Positions 16,909 through 26,301 of a DNA stretch of 64,000 nucleotides are shown here, piece after piece; the stretch's first letter is position 1, and every line of letters starts with the position of its first letter. Both the position numbers and the translations under genes were made by a program. The notes under the pieces are model-generated. The model was not told where the DNA came from and searched no databases. It worked only from the letters and a program-made list of their open reading frames with translations. The DNA comes from Paenibacillus sp. AN1007 (lineage in GTDB: Bacteria > Bacillota > Bacilli > Paenibacillales > Paenibacillaceae): positions 893,501-957,500 of the forward strand of contig NZ_CP159992.1 in assembly GCF_040702995.1 (NCBI RefSeq). Direction: 5' to 3'.

Positions 16909-17813
16909 GCGTGAAGAAGGAAGTCCATCCGGCTCCAGCCTATTCCTTTGGCAGACGACGGGCGTCCTCCGCGTGGACGGATCGGCTGTTTACAGGCACA
17001 GTGTGGGGCATCGGTATCGTTGTCATTTTATTCATTGTTGGACTGTTATTCCTGCTGCTGCAGAAAGGGCTGCCGATGCTCAGCTGGGATTTCCTGTACG
17101 GTGTACCGAGTGAGATCGAAGAAGGGGGAGGCATTGGCCCCGCACTGTTTAACTCCTTTTACGTGCTGATTCTGTCACTTCTCATCTCGATTCCGATCGG
17201 GTTTGCAGCAGGGATTTACCTGGCTGAATTTTCACCAAACAACAAATGGATTGAGATGGTTAGGATCTGTGTGGAGGGATTGTCATCCGTTCCATCCATT
17301 ATTTTTGGTTTGTTTGGGATTGCGCTGTTTGTTGAGTATTTCGAGATTGGTCTGACGATTCTTGGGGCTGCGGTCAGTCTTGCTTTCCTAAACCTGCCCG
17401 TGCTGACACGGGTGACGGAGGAATCGGTCCGAGCTGTTCCCACAGAACTTCGCAGCGGCTCGTTTGCACTGGGGGCGACGCATCTGCAGACAATTCGGAA
17501 GGTCATGCTGCCGGTTGCTTTGAACGGGATTATGACAGGCATCTGTCTGACCGCAGGGCGTGCTTTTGGTGAGAGTGCCGTTATTATTTTGACTGCGGGT
17601 GTGTCCACGTCGGGTGAAATGTGGGATTTTAATCTGTTATCGCCAGGCGGAACGCTGGCTGTGCACCTATGGTATATCCAGTCCGAGGCCATCGTACCGG
17701 ATGCCGAACAGATTGCGCAGAAATCCACGGCCGTGCTGATCTTTGTTGTACTGCTTATCAATATTTTGTTCCGTCTGCCACTATGGTTCAATGCTCGCAA
17801 AAATCAGGTCTGA
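16905..17813 (+). CDS. pstA: Phosphate ABC transporter permease PstA
   Basis: 302 aa with six helices. Typical segments are EGGGIGPALFNSFYVLILSL, FAAGIYLAEF, GLSSVPSIIFGLFGIALFV, VPTELRSGSFALGATHLQTI (ATPase contact loop) and GRAFGESAVIILTAG. The GTG start lies in GTGA, overlapping the pstC stop, so translation is coupled. It partners PstC and is powered by PstB, 51 bp downstream. Confidence 0.93.
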   Translation: MSVKKEVHPAPAYSFGRRRASSAWTDRLFTGTVWGIGIVVILFIVGLLFLLLQKGLPMLSWDFLYGVPSEIEEGGGIGPALFNSFYVLILSLLISIPIGFAAGIYLAEFSPNNKWIEMVRICVEGLSSVPSIIFGLFGIALFVEYFEIGLTILGAAVSLAFLNLPVLTRVTEESVRAVPTELRSGSFALGATHLQTIRKVMLPVALNGIMTGICLTAGRAFGESAVIILTAGVSTSGEMWDFNLLSPGGTLAVHLWYIQSEAIVPDAEQIAQKSTAVLIFVVLLINILFRLPLWFNARKNQV

Positions 17814-17864
17814 GCAGCGCACCGAACATGCAGTATACTCTATGGATCAACGGAGGACACAATT

Positions 17865-18620
17865 GTGAAATCGATTATTGAAATTAACAAGCTGAGCTTA
17901 TTTTATGGCAGTCTTCAAGCGCTGAAGGGAGTGTCCATTGATATCCCGGAACGCGCTATTACAGCGTTTATCGGTCCTTCTGGCTGCGGCAAATCCACAC
18001 TGCTGCGCACCCTGAACCGTATGAATGACCGGATACCCGGAACGCGGATCGAGGGCACTGTGACTGTGGGCGGCACCAACATTTACAGTGGTGATGTGCA
18101 TGTCGAAACGATACGCAAGAAGATTGGTATGGTCTTTCAGCAGCCGAACCCTTTCCCCAAATCCATCTACGACAACATTGCGTTTGGACCGAGACAGCAC
18201 GGGATTCATGGCAAAAAAAAGCTGGATGAGATCGTTGAACACAGCCTGCGTTCCGCCGCTCTCTGGGATGAGGTCAAAGACAGCCTGAAGCGCTCAGCGC
18301 TCAGCTTGTCAGGTGGACAGCAGCAGCGTCTCTGCATCGCTCGTGCCTTGGCGGTTGAGCCGGACATCCTGCTGATGGATGAAGCGACGGCTTCCCTTGA
18401 CCCGGTATCCACCTTCAAGATTGAGGAGCTGACTCATGAGCTGAAGGAGTGTTACACGATTGTGATGGTCACCCACAACATGCAGCAGGCGGCTCGTGTT
18501 TCGCAGCAGACGGTATTTTTCCTGAACGGTGAGGTCATCGAGTATTCAGCTACCCAACGTATGTTTGCTGAACCGGTCGATGTGCGTACACAGGATTATA
18601 TCAGCGGTCGATTTGGCTGA
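17865..18620 (+). CDS. pstB: Phosphate ABC transporter ATP-binding protein PstB
   Basis: 251 aa ABC ATPase. Walker [10 protein letters not shown], the Q-loop in [17 protein letters not shown] (the PNPFP sequence is diagnostic for PstB), signature [15 protein letters not shown], Walker [13 protein letters not shown] and switch His in MVTHNMQQA are all present. GTG start with CGGAGGA upstream. Last gene of the pst operon. No phoU follows, although many relatives have it here. Confidence 0.95.
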   Translation: MKSIIEINKLSLFYGSLQALKGVSIDIPERAITAFIGPSGCGKSTLLRTLNRMNDRIPGTRIEGTVTVGGTNIYSGDVHVETIRKKIGMVFQQPNPFPKSIYDNIAFGPRQHGIHGKKKLDEIVEHSLRSAALWDEVKDSLKRSALSLSGGQQQRLCIARALAVEPDILLMDEATASLDPVSTFKIEELTHELKECYTIVMVTHNMQQAARVSQQTVFFLNGEVIEYSATQRMFAEPVDVRTQDYISGRFG

Positions 18621-18647
18621 GATCGGTTGTAAGCGAGCTTCGATACA

Positions 18648-18685
18648 GAGCCTATCTATAGAGCCTATCTATAATACTATCTATA
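18648..18685 (+). repeat. 13-bp tandem repeats after pstB
   Basis: GAGCCTATCTATA occurs twice in direct succession (18648-18660, 18661-18673), followed by a third, degenerate copy ATACTATCTATA (18674-18685). It lies between the pstB stop and its terminator. It may arise from replication slippage; no function is evident. Confidence 0.7.
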
Positions 18686-18695
18686 GGGAAGGAGA

Positions 18696-18726
18696 GCCTT
18701 TCAGTGAGAGCTGAAGGGCATTTTTT
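18696..18726 (+). terminator. Rho-independent terminator of the pst operon
   Basis: GCCTTTCAG (18696-18704) pairs with CTGAAGGGC (18711-18719) with one G-T pair, followed by six T. The rest of 18727-19022 has no gene; a weak CcpA-site-like TGTAAGCG at 18959 is the only other signal. Confidence 0.82.
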
Positions 18727-19022
18727 GTCTTTACAGATGCCGCCCATGAGTGCATACTGCGCAAAGGGCAGGTAGACCCTGGATTAAACAGTTCCAATAT
18801 GGTGTATCCTTAGGAAACGCGTCATAATCAGAAATAGATTATATTGGTGGAAGTAGATATTTTTGCGGGAAAACGAATGCTGCCCAGGCGGTGTACCTCA
18901 TCAAAAACAGATAAAAGGTAAAAATTTGACCTGAATCACGTAAAATAAGACCGCTGTTTGTAAGCGTCATCTTGTTATGCTTATAAGCAGGTAAACACTT
19001 AAGAACTGAAAGGGAGAGACAG

Positions 19023-20429
19023 ATGGGTCTTGATAAGGAATATGAAAAAATTGCCCAGGATGTAATTAAAGGGCTCGGTGGAAAAGAAAACATTATTTCA
19101 ATGGCACACTGCGCGACACGGCTCAGACTGATTGTGAAGGATAGAGACATTATTGATGATGAGTTTATCGAGAACGTCGATAAAGCCAAAGGCGTCTTTT
19201 TTACTTCAGGGCAGTATCAAATCATTTTTGGAACCGGTACCGTTAACCGGGTATATGAAGCGATGGTAGGCCAGGATGTATCTTCTTCGTCCAAAGCAGA
19301 ATTGAAAGAAAAAGCCTCGGATCAGGATGATAATTTCTTCAAACGAATGATCCGCATTTTCGGAGATGTATTCGTACCGATTATTCCTGCACTTGTAGCA
19401 ACCGGTTTATTTATGGGTGTCAGAGGTCTGATTACGCAGCCGGCTATACTTGAATGGTTTGGATTGACCCCGGATAGTATCTCGGATAATTTCTTGTTAT
19501 TTACACAAATATTGACGGACACCGCTTTTGGCTTCCTGCCTGTACTGGTGTGCTGGTCAACGTTCCGGGTGTTTGGCGGGTCACCGCTGCTCGGGATTCT
19601 TCTCGGCTTGATGCTCGTCAGTCCAGCTCTGCCTACCTCATGGGATGTGGCACAGGGCGCACAGGAACCGCTGATGTTCCTTGGATTTATTAAAGTAGCC
19701 GGGTATCAGGGATCGGTGCTGCCTGCGTTTATAATCGGGATTGTAGGCACGTTGTTGGAAAAAAGAATACGGAAATGGGTCCCGGAAGCCCTGGATCTAA
19801 TTTTAACTCCTTTCCTGACACTGCTCGTCTCTTTATTACTGGGACTATTCGTGATTGGTCCTGTATTCCATGAAGTTGAATTATTCATTCTGACCGCTGT
19901 TACATGGATTCTGAAGCTTCCGTTTGGAATCGGCGGATTTATCTATGGCGGGATTAACCAGTTCATTGTCGTTACAGGGCTGCATCATGCTTTGAATTTG
20001 ATTGAGATTCAAATGCTGAGTGACAGCGGATGGAATATGGTTAATGCGATCAGTTCAGGCTCAATTGCTGCCCAAGCGGGAGCTGCCCTCGCTGTAGGTC
20101 TGAAAGCCAAAAGCGCAAAAATCAAGTCGGTTGCATATCCATCGTCCTTGTCCGCGCTGCTCGGCATAACGGAACCGGCGATCTTTGGTGTAAACATCCG
20201 TTACGGAAAACCATTTTTGATGGGCCTGATTGGCGGCGCATTTGCCGGATTCTTTGCACGGCTCATGGATGTTCAGGCAACAGGAATGTCTATCACCGTG
20301 ATCCCGGGCATGCTGCTGTACTTGAATTCGCAGATTATTCCTTACATTTTGACCTGTGCGATCGGGTTTGGAATTGCCTTTGCGCTGACCTGGATGTTTG
20401 GTTTCAAAGAAAAAGCTAACCTTAAATAA
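19023..20429 (+). CDS. PTS sucrose-type EIIBC component
   Basis: 468 aa. The N-terminal EIIB domain (about 1-85) has the phospho-Cys in ISMAHCATRLRLIVKD. The EIIC domain follows with about ten helices and GVRGLITQPAI, GINQFIVVTGLHHALNLIEIQ and LGITEPAIFGVNIRYGKPF, the last being the conserved ITEP substrate-site motif. Length and sequence fit the sucrose subfamily (SacP/ScrA) that lacks its own EIIA. GGGAGAGA precedes the ATG. It imports and phosphorylates the sugar and is transcribed with the GH3, GH32 and EIIA genes that follow with gaps of 22 bp or less. Confidence 0.88.
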   Translation: MGLDKEYEKIAQDVIKGLGGKENIISMAHCATRLRLIVKDRDIIDDEFIENVDKAKGVFFTSGQYQIIFGTGTVNRVYEAMVGQDVSSSSKAELKEKASDQDDNFFKRMIRIFGDVFVPIIPALVATGLFMGVRGLITQPAILEWFGLTPDSISDNFLLFTQILTDTAFGFLPVLVCWSTFRVFGGSPLLGILLGLMLVSPALPTSWDVAQGAQEPLMFLGFIKVAGYQGSVLPAFIIGIVGTLLEKRIRKWVPEALDLILTPFLTLLVSLLLGLFVIGPVFHEVELFILTAVTWILKLPFGIGGFIYGGINQFIVVTGLHHALNLIEIQMLSDSGWNMVNAISSGSIAAQAGAALAVGLKAKSAKIKSVAYPSSLSALLGITEPAIFGVNIRYGKPFLMGLIGGAFAGFFARLMDVQATGMSITVIPGMLLYLNSQIIPYILTCAIGFGIAFALTWMFGFKEKANLK

Positions 20430-20450
20430 AGAAACAGGTGGAGAAAAACC

Positions 20451-22697
20451 ATGCCTAACAAACTGTTTGAACGATTGAACCGTCTTACTGTACAAGAAAA
20501 AATAGGACAGCTGGTTCAGCTGACCGGAGATTTTTTTGAAAGAGATCTGGACACGGTTGTCACCGGCCCGCTCAAGAAACTGGGACTGCATTCGGATTAC
20601 AATGTGTATAACACAGGCTCCATTCTTAATGTAACAGACCCGGACCAGATTATTCGGCTGCAGACGGACTATCTGGAGCGGTCCAGTCATAACATACCGC
20701 TGCTGTTCATGGCGGATATCATCTATGGATTTCGGACGATTTTCCCGATTCCGCTGGCCCAGACCTGCAGCTGGAACTTTGAGGAGATTGAGAACGCCGC
20801 GAGCATTGCTGCTCGCGAATGTTATGACGAAGGAGTACACGTCACCTTCTCTCCGATGGTGGATATCGTAAGAGATCCTCGCTGGGGCCGGGTGATGGAA
20901 TCGCCAGGTGAAGATACGCTGCTGGCCCGGAAATATGCGGAAAGCACCGTTTACGGACTGCAGGGCCGGGGAGACGGCCGTATTCCGGCAGATAAACTAG
21001 CCGCTTGCGTCAAGCATTTTGCCGCTTATGGCGCACCTATAGCCGGACGGGAATATAACGCTGTGGATATGTCCGAGCATATGCTTCGCGAATATTATTT
21101 GCCTGGATATCAGGCTGCAGTGGATGCGGGAGCCAAGCTGGTGATGACCGCATTTAATACATTGAATGGGATTCCGGCCACCGGTAATGAATGGTTAAAC
21201 CGGGATCTGCTTCGAGAAGAAATGAAGTTCGATGGAGTGCTCATCTCGGATTATGCAGCAGTCGAAGAATTGATTATGCACGGTTACGCCGAGAACGCTG
21301 CGGAAGCCGCCAAGCTGGCTTTGAAAGCAGGTGTAGATATGGATATGAAGACTGCCGTGTATGCGAACCATCTGGAGAACCTGATATCGGAGAACAAACA
21401 TCTGGAACAGCTTTTGAATGACGCGGTGTACCGTGTTCTTAAGCTTAAGGAGGATCTCGGCCTTTTTGAAGACCCGTTCCGTGGTTTGACAACAACACGT
21501 CCGCAGCGGCCTAATCGCATTCTATCCGATGAGCACAAAGCGGCTTCGAGAAGCCTTGCTGAACAGTCCATTGTGTTATTGAAAAATGAAAATGATGTGC
21601 TGCCTTTGACGAACAAAACCCGAATCGCGCTGATTGGACCTTACGCCGAGGAAACTTCTACGCTGGGCATGTGGGCCATTAAGGGGAATGAAGCAGACAC
21701 CGTTCACTTGAAACAAGGCTTAATGCAGCATATCGATGCTGACAACCTGTCGGTCTGTCGTGGTGCTCATCTGCTTCCTGAACATGCACGCGAGGCACTG
21801 GGCAAATATGTAGACAAACTGCCTGTCGAAACCGTGGATGAAGATGTACTGCTTCAGGAGGCCATTCAGAAAGCAAGTGCTGCGGATACGGTGATCCTGG
21901 CAGTTGGAGAGAGTATTTATCAGAGCGGAGAGGGCGGATCACGTACGAATCCGACACTGCCTGAATCCCAGTTAAAGCTGATGCGTGCCTTAAGCGAACT
22001 TGGCAAAAAGCTGATTGTGATTGTGTACAGCGGGCGTCCATTAATCCTTACGGAAGCTGCGGAATACGCGGGTGCACTTATTCAGGCCTGGTACCCTGGA
22101 ACCATGGGTGGAGAAGCGCTGGCTAACATTTTATATGGAACCGTCAATCCGTCCGGTAAGCTGACCATGACTTTTCCTCGAAGTGTGGGGCAGATCCCGA
22201 TCTATTACAATGAACTGAATACAGGTCGTCCTGACCTGCCTGAGAACGGGTCGTATCGATTTGCATCCAGATATATAGATGAAGTTAATGAAGCGTTGTA
22301 TCCGTTCGGGTATGGTAAATCGTACACGACGTTTGATTATCAACTGCTTTCCATAAGCCGGAAGGAGATTAGTGTAAGTGAATCCATGGATGTTGAGGTA
22401 TCTGTCACCAACACCGGTAAGTACGATGGAAAAGAAACGCTCGAGCTGTACATTCGGGACCGTTTTGCCAGTGTGACAAGACCCGTTAAAGTATTAGCCG
22501 ACTTCCGGCAGCTATTTTTAAAGAGCGGAGAGACCCAAACGGTGCATTTCTCCATTCAAGAAGACATGCTCCGGTTCTATGGAAGCCGTATGAAGTATGA
22601 GAGTGAACCCGGAGAGTTTGATGTTTACATTGGGACAAGCTCACAGGATACACCGCTGACCTTTCGTTTTTCTCTTCGAGGGGAGCAACCGTCATGA
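20451..22697 (+). CDS. GH3 beta-glucosidase-type glycoside hydrolase
   Basis: 748 aa, no signal peptide, so cytoplasmic. The N-terminal TIM barrel includes VTFSPMVDIVRDPRWGRVMESPGED, ACVKHFAAYG and the nucleophile region FDGVLISDYAAVEEL (Asp of SDY). The second alpha/beta domain includes IVLLKNENDVLPL and the GEGGSRTNPTLP loop. A fibronectin-III-like C-terminus (VTNTGKYDGKETLELYIRD) completes the BglX-like architecture. It likely removes terminal beta-glucosyl or xylosyl groups from an imported sugar. Its stop overlaps the ATG of the GH32 gene. A beta-glucosidase inside a sucrose-type PTS operon is unusual. Confidence 0.9.
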   Translation: MPNKLFERLNRLTVQEKIGQLVQLTGDFFERDLDTVVTGPLKKLGLHSDYNVYNTGSILNVTDPDQIIRLQTDYLERSSHNIPLLFMADIIYGFRTIFPIPLAQTCSWNFEEIENAASIAARECYDEGVHVTFSPMVDIVRDPRWGRVMESPGEDTLLARKYAESTVYGLQGRGDGRIPADKLAACVKHFAAYGAPIAGREYNAVDMSEHMLREYYLPGYQAAVDAGAKLVMTAFNTLNGIPATGNEWLNRDLLREEMKFDGVLISDYAAVEELIMHGYAENAAEAAKLALKAGVDMDMKTAVYANHLENLISENKHLEQLLNDAVYRVLKLKEDLGLFEDPFRGLTTTRPQRPNRILSDEHKAASRSLAEQSIVLLKNENDVLPLTNKTRIALIGPYAEETSTLGMWAIKGNEADTVHLKQGLMQHIDADNLSVCRGAHLLPEHAREALGKYVDKLPVETVDEDVLLQEAIQKASAADTVILAVGESIYQSGEGGSRTNPTLPESQLKLMRALSELGKKLIVIVYSGRPLILTEAAEYAGALIQAWYPGTMGGEALANILYGTVNPSGKLTMTFPRSVGQIPIYYNELNTGRPDLPENGSYRFASRYIDEVNEALYPFGYGKSYTTFDYQLLSISRKEISVSESMDVEVSVTNTGKYDGKETLELYIRDRFASVTRPVKVLADFRQLFLKSGETQTVHFSIQEDMLRFYGSRMKYESEPGEFDVYIGTSSQDTPLTFRFSLRGEQPS

Positions 22698-24067
22698 GTA
22701 AAAGTGAAGCTTATCATCTAAAGTATCACATTACTCCGCCGTACGGTCTGCTGAATGATCCCAACGGTCTGTGCTATTTTGAGGGGCAGTATCATGTGTT
22801 CTATCAGTGGAATCCGTTCGGGACAGAACATAGAAATAAAAGTTGGGGTCATGTTGTGTCTGACGATCTTGTCCACTGGCATCGAAAAAAAGCGGCTTTG
22901 GTTCCTTCGGAACCTTATGACAAGGACGGAATCTACTCCGGCGGGAGCGTTGTGCATAACGGGAAGATGTATTTGTTCTACACGGGCAACGTGATCCGTG
23001 AGGATGGAAGCAGAGCGAGTTATCAGTGCGCCGCAGTCTCTGAGGACGGAGAACAGTTTCAGAAGCTGGGCCCGCTCTTTGAGCATCCTGCAGGGTATAC
23101 AAGACATGTTCGCGATCCGAAAGTATGGCAGGACCGGGCCGGGGATTGGTGGATGATCGTAGGTGCCCAGCGAGAGAATCTCACAGGAGATGCACTGGTA
23201 TACAAATCAGGAGATCTAATCCATTGGTCACTCCAAGGTTCCTTTCTGGAGCAGGAAAGTCCCTTCGGTTATATGTGGGAATGTCCGGATGTTTTGCAGT
23301 TCCCGGAGCAGGATGTGTTTGTATTTTCACCCCAAGGTCTGCGTGAAGAAGGGGATAAATACAGAAATCCGAACCAATCCGGATATATCGTTGGTCACAT
23401 TTCAGACGAAGGGAGATTCTCGGGCAGTTTGTCTGAATTTGAAGAACTGGATCACGGGTTTGATTTCTATGCACCCCAGGCATTCCGGACAGAAGACCGA
23501 ATCATCATGTTTGGGTGGATGAGTGCGATGACCGAAGAGGCAGAGCGAGCCGTGCCAACCATACAAGAAGGATGGGTTCATACCCTTACCCTTCCAAGAG
23601 AAATGGTGATGAGAGAAGGGACCCTGCGGCAGCAGCCAATACCAGAGCTGCAGGCGCTAAGAAGCGATGAATCCCAGCATAAAGTTCACGGCGGGGGGCA
23701 GTGGAATCTTCCTTCGCTTTCATCCGAAATTCTCATTCGATTCACGGAGCCGTCCAAAGATTTTTGCATCGTCATTCGCAAAGCCGTTCGTATTGAATTT
23801 GAACATGAACATCGTCGTGTAACGGTCTGGAGAACGAACTGGTTGACCGGAGAGAAGGAGAATCGCAGCACGGTGCTGTGTCACATCCCTTCAGTGATGC
23901 AGATCTATGTGGAAAGCTCCAGCATCGAGCTTTTTGTGAACGAAGGCGAGGACGTATTCTCGTTGCGATATTTCACGGACGATACTGCTGAGCTCAGCCT
24001 GGCCTTGGAATCCGAAGGCGTGGAAGCGGAGTTACAAGTGTATGCACTGCAGAAAAGTATAGATTAG
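22694..24067 (+). CDS. GH32 sucrose-6-phosphate hydrolase / fructosidase
   Basis: 457 aa cytoplasmic GH32 enzyme. The nucleophile motif LLNDPNG, the transition-state stabiliser RDPKVW and the acid/base ECPDV are in order, with WGHVVSDDLVHW and YDKDGIYSGGSV between. A C-terminal beta-sandwich follows (IEFEHEHRRVTVWRT). Next to a sucrose PTS it most simply hydrolyses sucrose-6-phosphate to glucose-6-phosphate and fructose. It overlaps the upstream stop codon by four bases (ATGA), which implies coupled translation. Confidence 0.9.
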   Translation: MSKSEAYHLKYHITPPYGLLNDPNGLCYFEGQYHVFYQWNPFGTEHRNKSWGHVVSDDLVHWHRKKAALVPSEPYDKDGIYSGGSVVHNGKMYLFYTGNVIREDGSRASYQCAAVSEDGEQFQKLGPLFEHPAGYTRHVRDPKVWQDRAGDWWMIVGAQRENLTGDALVYKSGDLIHWSLQGSFLEQESPFGYMWECPDVLQFPEQDVFVFSPQGLREEGDKYRNPNQSGYIVGHISDEGRFSGSLSEFEELDHGFDFYAPQAFRTEDRIIMFGWMSAMTEEAERAVPTIQEGWVHTLTLPREMVMREGTLRQQPIPELQALRSDESQHKVHGGGQWNLPSLSSEILIRFTEPSKDFCIVIRKAVRIEFEHEHRRVTVWRTNWLTGEKENRSTVLCHIPSVMQIYVESSSIELFVNEGEDVFSLRYFTDDTAELSLALESEGVEAELQVYALQKSID

Positions 24068-24080
24068 GAGAGGATTTCAC

Positions 24081-24587
24081 ATGTTCTCATGGGGAAAAAA
24101 CAAAAAGACACTGGAGGCACTGGAAATCCTGGCTCCAATTCCTGGTGAAGTAAAGTTATTAAGCGAAGTGCCTGACCCCGCATTTGCTGGCGGTCATATG
24201 GGAGAGGGAGCAGCGATTGAGCCTGCCGAAGGCCGTGTGTACGCCCCGTTTGACGGGAAAGTCGCTCACGTGATGGACAAAAGCAAACATGCGGTTATCC
24301 TTGAACATAAGAGCGGCATTCAGGTTCTTATTCACGTGGGCATTGAAACCGTGTCCCTTAAGGGAGAGGGCTTCACCGTACATGTTAAAAACGGGGCGAA
24401 AGTCAGACAGGGACAGCTGCTGCTTGAGTTTGATATACAGACGATTAAGGCTGCGGGTCTGTCCGTAATGAGTCCGATTATTGTACCGGAAGGACTGGAA
24501 GCTGCAGCCCGGGTAGACGTTCACGACCCTCAGAAGCGTACAAGCCCGGATGATCCAATAATGACTGTGCATCTGAAGTCATCATAA
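24081..24587 (+). CDS. PTS EIIA component (glucose/crr type)
   Basis: 168 aa. The EIIA-Glc fold shows in ILAPIPGEVKLLSEVPDPAFAGGHMGEGAAIEP, in which PFDG and HAVILEHKSG carry the first conserved His. QVLIHVGIETVSLKGEGF carries the phosphorylated His. AGGAGAGG precedes the ATG. It phosphorylates the EIIBC protein of the same operon, which lacks this domain, so the cluster encodes a complete EII. Confidence 0.92.
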   Translation: MFSWGKNKKTLEALEILAPIPGEVKLLSEVPDPAFAGGHMGEGAAIEPAEGRVYAPFDGKVAHVMDKSKHAVILEHKSGIQVLIHVGIETVSLKGEGFTVHVKNGAKVRQGQLLLEFDIQTIKAAGLSVMSPIIVPEGLEAAARVDVHDPQKRTSPDDPIMTVHLKSS

Positions 24588-24685
24588 AAGGCATTTACTG
24601 CTGCAGCAGCTTGAGTATGGTGAGTGAGGTAATGGGCTGCGGCTTTAAAGAAATGAAGAGAGCGGAAGACGTATAGATGGAGTAG

Positions 24686-24731
24686 AGAAGGCGAAATCAT
24701 GCACTTGTGGATGAACTTGCCTTCTTTTTTT
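24686..24731 (+). terminator. Rho-independent terminator after EIIA
   Basis: AGAAGGC (24686-24692) pairs with GCCTTCT (24719-24725), followed by further T to 24731; the 26-nt loop can fold partly. It ends the PTS/GH operon. A CAAGCGCTTG palindrome at 24821-24830, ahead of the regulator, is a weak CcpA-site candidate. Confidence 0.7.
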
Positions 24732-24863
24732 GTTCTGCTCACTTTATACATGGCTGCTTGTTTGCGTATTTTACTACAGGTATAGTAGAGATAGACAGTC
24801 GAACATATCCTGTACGAAAACAAGCGCTTGATGGTGCTTGGCTTGATTAACGGAGTGACAACA

Positions 24864-25691
24864 ATGAAAAAAATATATGAGCATATTGAAATAGATCGCA
24901 AAAAATTAATTAATCTCTTTGTCTTCGAAGCCAGCGACACCGAGCGGGTTATTCCTATGCATTTTCACAGCAATATGGAACTGATCTACTGTATTAGCGG
25001 AAGCTTGAGAGTGTGGCATGAAGGTAAGGTCACCACGCTGCGCAATCAGGATGTCATGTTTATCAACAGCAATATCCCGCATTCCACGCAAAGTCTGACG
25101 GAGAACCGTGTGCTTGTTCTTCAATTTCCCGAGTCTTTTTTTGCTAACGAGCAGGTGATGATCCAGTTGAATACGGCGGAACAACATCCGGAGGAGGCGG
25201 TTCTGGCTCATCTGAGGGCTCTGCTGATGGAAATATACCATCTGCATCTATCGACAGGCATGTACGATTATATTTTGACGCAGAGCAGAGTGCTTGAACT
25301 GAAGTATGAACTGGTTGAACATTTTGGCCGGGCATCCCAGGTTTCGTCTGCCGTAAATACGGTGAAGCAGCAGCGTATCCAAACGATTCTGGATTTCATC
25401 AAAGCACATTATACCGAGAATATCAGTTTGGCTGAAACAGCTCATATATGTGGTTATTCCGGGGCTTATCTGTCCAGAATGTTTCACGAGTATACAGGTC
25501 AGACTTTTACCGAGTACAAGCAGATTCTGTGTTTGGAAAAGGCGATTGAACTGCTGGATACAACGGATAAGTCACTCACCGAGATTTCATATGAGACCGG
25601 ATTCCCTAATGTGAAGTCTTTCCGAAAAGCATTTAAAGAGGTCATGGGCAAAACGCCTTATGAATATAAAAAGTCAACAGTCATGTACTAG
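24864..25691 (+). CDS. AraC-family regulator with cupin domain
   Basis: About 275 aa. The N-terminal cupin sensor is visible as IPMHFHSNMELIYCISGSLRVWHEG, then VMFINSNIPHSTQS. The C-terminal double helix-turn-helix is ENISLAETAHICGYSGAYLSRMFHEYTGQTF and LTEISYETGFPNVKSFRKAFKEVMGKTPYEY. ATG 24864 is chosen because GGAGTGA lies just upstream; 12 further codons at the 5' side have no site. Its place directly after the PTS operon suggests that it regulates it, in place of the antiterminators usual for sucrose PTS genes. Confidence 0.88.
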   Translation: MKKIYEHIEIDRKKLINLFVFEASDTERVIPMHFHSNMELIYCISGSLRVWHEGKVTTLRNQDVMFINSNIPHSTQSLTENRVLVLQFPESFFANEQVMIQLNTAEQHPEEAVLAHLRALLMEIYHLHLSTGMYDYILTQSRVLELKYELVEHFGRASQVSSAVNTVKQQRIQTILDFIKAHYTENISLAETAHICGYSGAYLSRMFHEYTGQTFTEYKQILCLEKAIELLDTTDKSLTEISYETGFPNVKSFRKAFKEVMGKTPYEYKKSTVMY

Positions 25692-25722
25692 TACTAGAAT
25701 CAGCGGATCACGGAGTAGATGC

Positions 25723-25754
25723 GAGCCTTTCGGATGTGGTCTGAAAGGCTCTTT
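25723..25754 (+). terminator. Rho-independent terminator after the AraC gene
   Basis: GAGCCTTTC (25723-25731) pairs exactly with GAAAGGCTC (25743-25751), followed by TTT. It separates two convergent genes. Confidence 0.7.
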
Positions 25755-25759
25755 GGCAA

Positions 25760-26119
25760 TTACATTTTCCACGGCAGCTTGGGATGCTTGTAGCGAAAAA
25801 CGGTATCCTTTTCCTGGATTACATAGATCCAGGGAGGCGGAACAGGGGTGCCAATGGCTTTGTAGAGCGTCGTTCCGTCATCACTTGTCGAATACGATTC
25901 CAGGCTGTTCAGAATGTCCATACGATCTTCCCGCTGTATTTTTCCTTGGTAAGATAAGATCTGCCCTTGTGTGGTAATCTGCGGTGCACCTGAAATGAAA
26001 CGGTATACTGTATTGAGCATGCCGACCTTTTCGGAATGCAGCTGCATAAGTTCAATTAGAAGCAGGATGCTGATTAAAACAGAAATGATGAGACTCGCGA
26101 TCCAACGTTTTTTTCTCAT
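25760..26119 (-). CDS. Small membrane-anchored protein, hypothetical
   Basis: 119 aa with a basic start (MRKKRW), one transmembrane helix (IASLIISVLISILLLIELM) and an extracytoplasmic domain of about 90 residues ending WIYVIQEKDTVFRYKHPKLPWKM. TTGGAGG before the ATG on the minus strand supports it. No family recognised. It is a single gene, convergent with the AraC regulator. Confidence 0.7.
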   Translation of the reverse strand: MRKKRWIASLIISVLISILLLIELMQLHSEKVGMLNTVYRFISGAPQITTQGQILSYQGKIQREDRMDILNSLESYSTSDDGTTLYKAIGTPVPPPWIYVIQEKDTVFRYKHPKLPWKM

Positions 26120-26301
26120 CTGCTGACCTCCAAGCGCAATCCATGAGCACCTGTAAGTTTGAGAGCACGGTGCACACGGATGTATCGTTTTCTTTTCCAG
26201 CTATACCAAGTATAATCCCTCCTTGATCTTGAATAAATGATTTCAAGGTACTGTGATAGAATAGTTTAGGTCTGAATGATGAAACGGTGGGGGCTGGGAG
26301 C

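Noticed and set aside
18959..18972. CcpA site before the PTS operon (TGTAAGCGTCATCT)
   Set aside because: Two mismatches to the consensus, including the last A; kept only as a weak remark.
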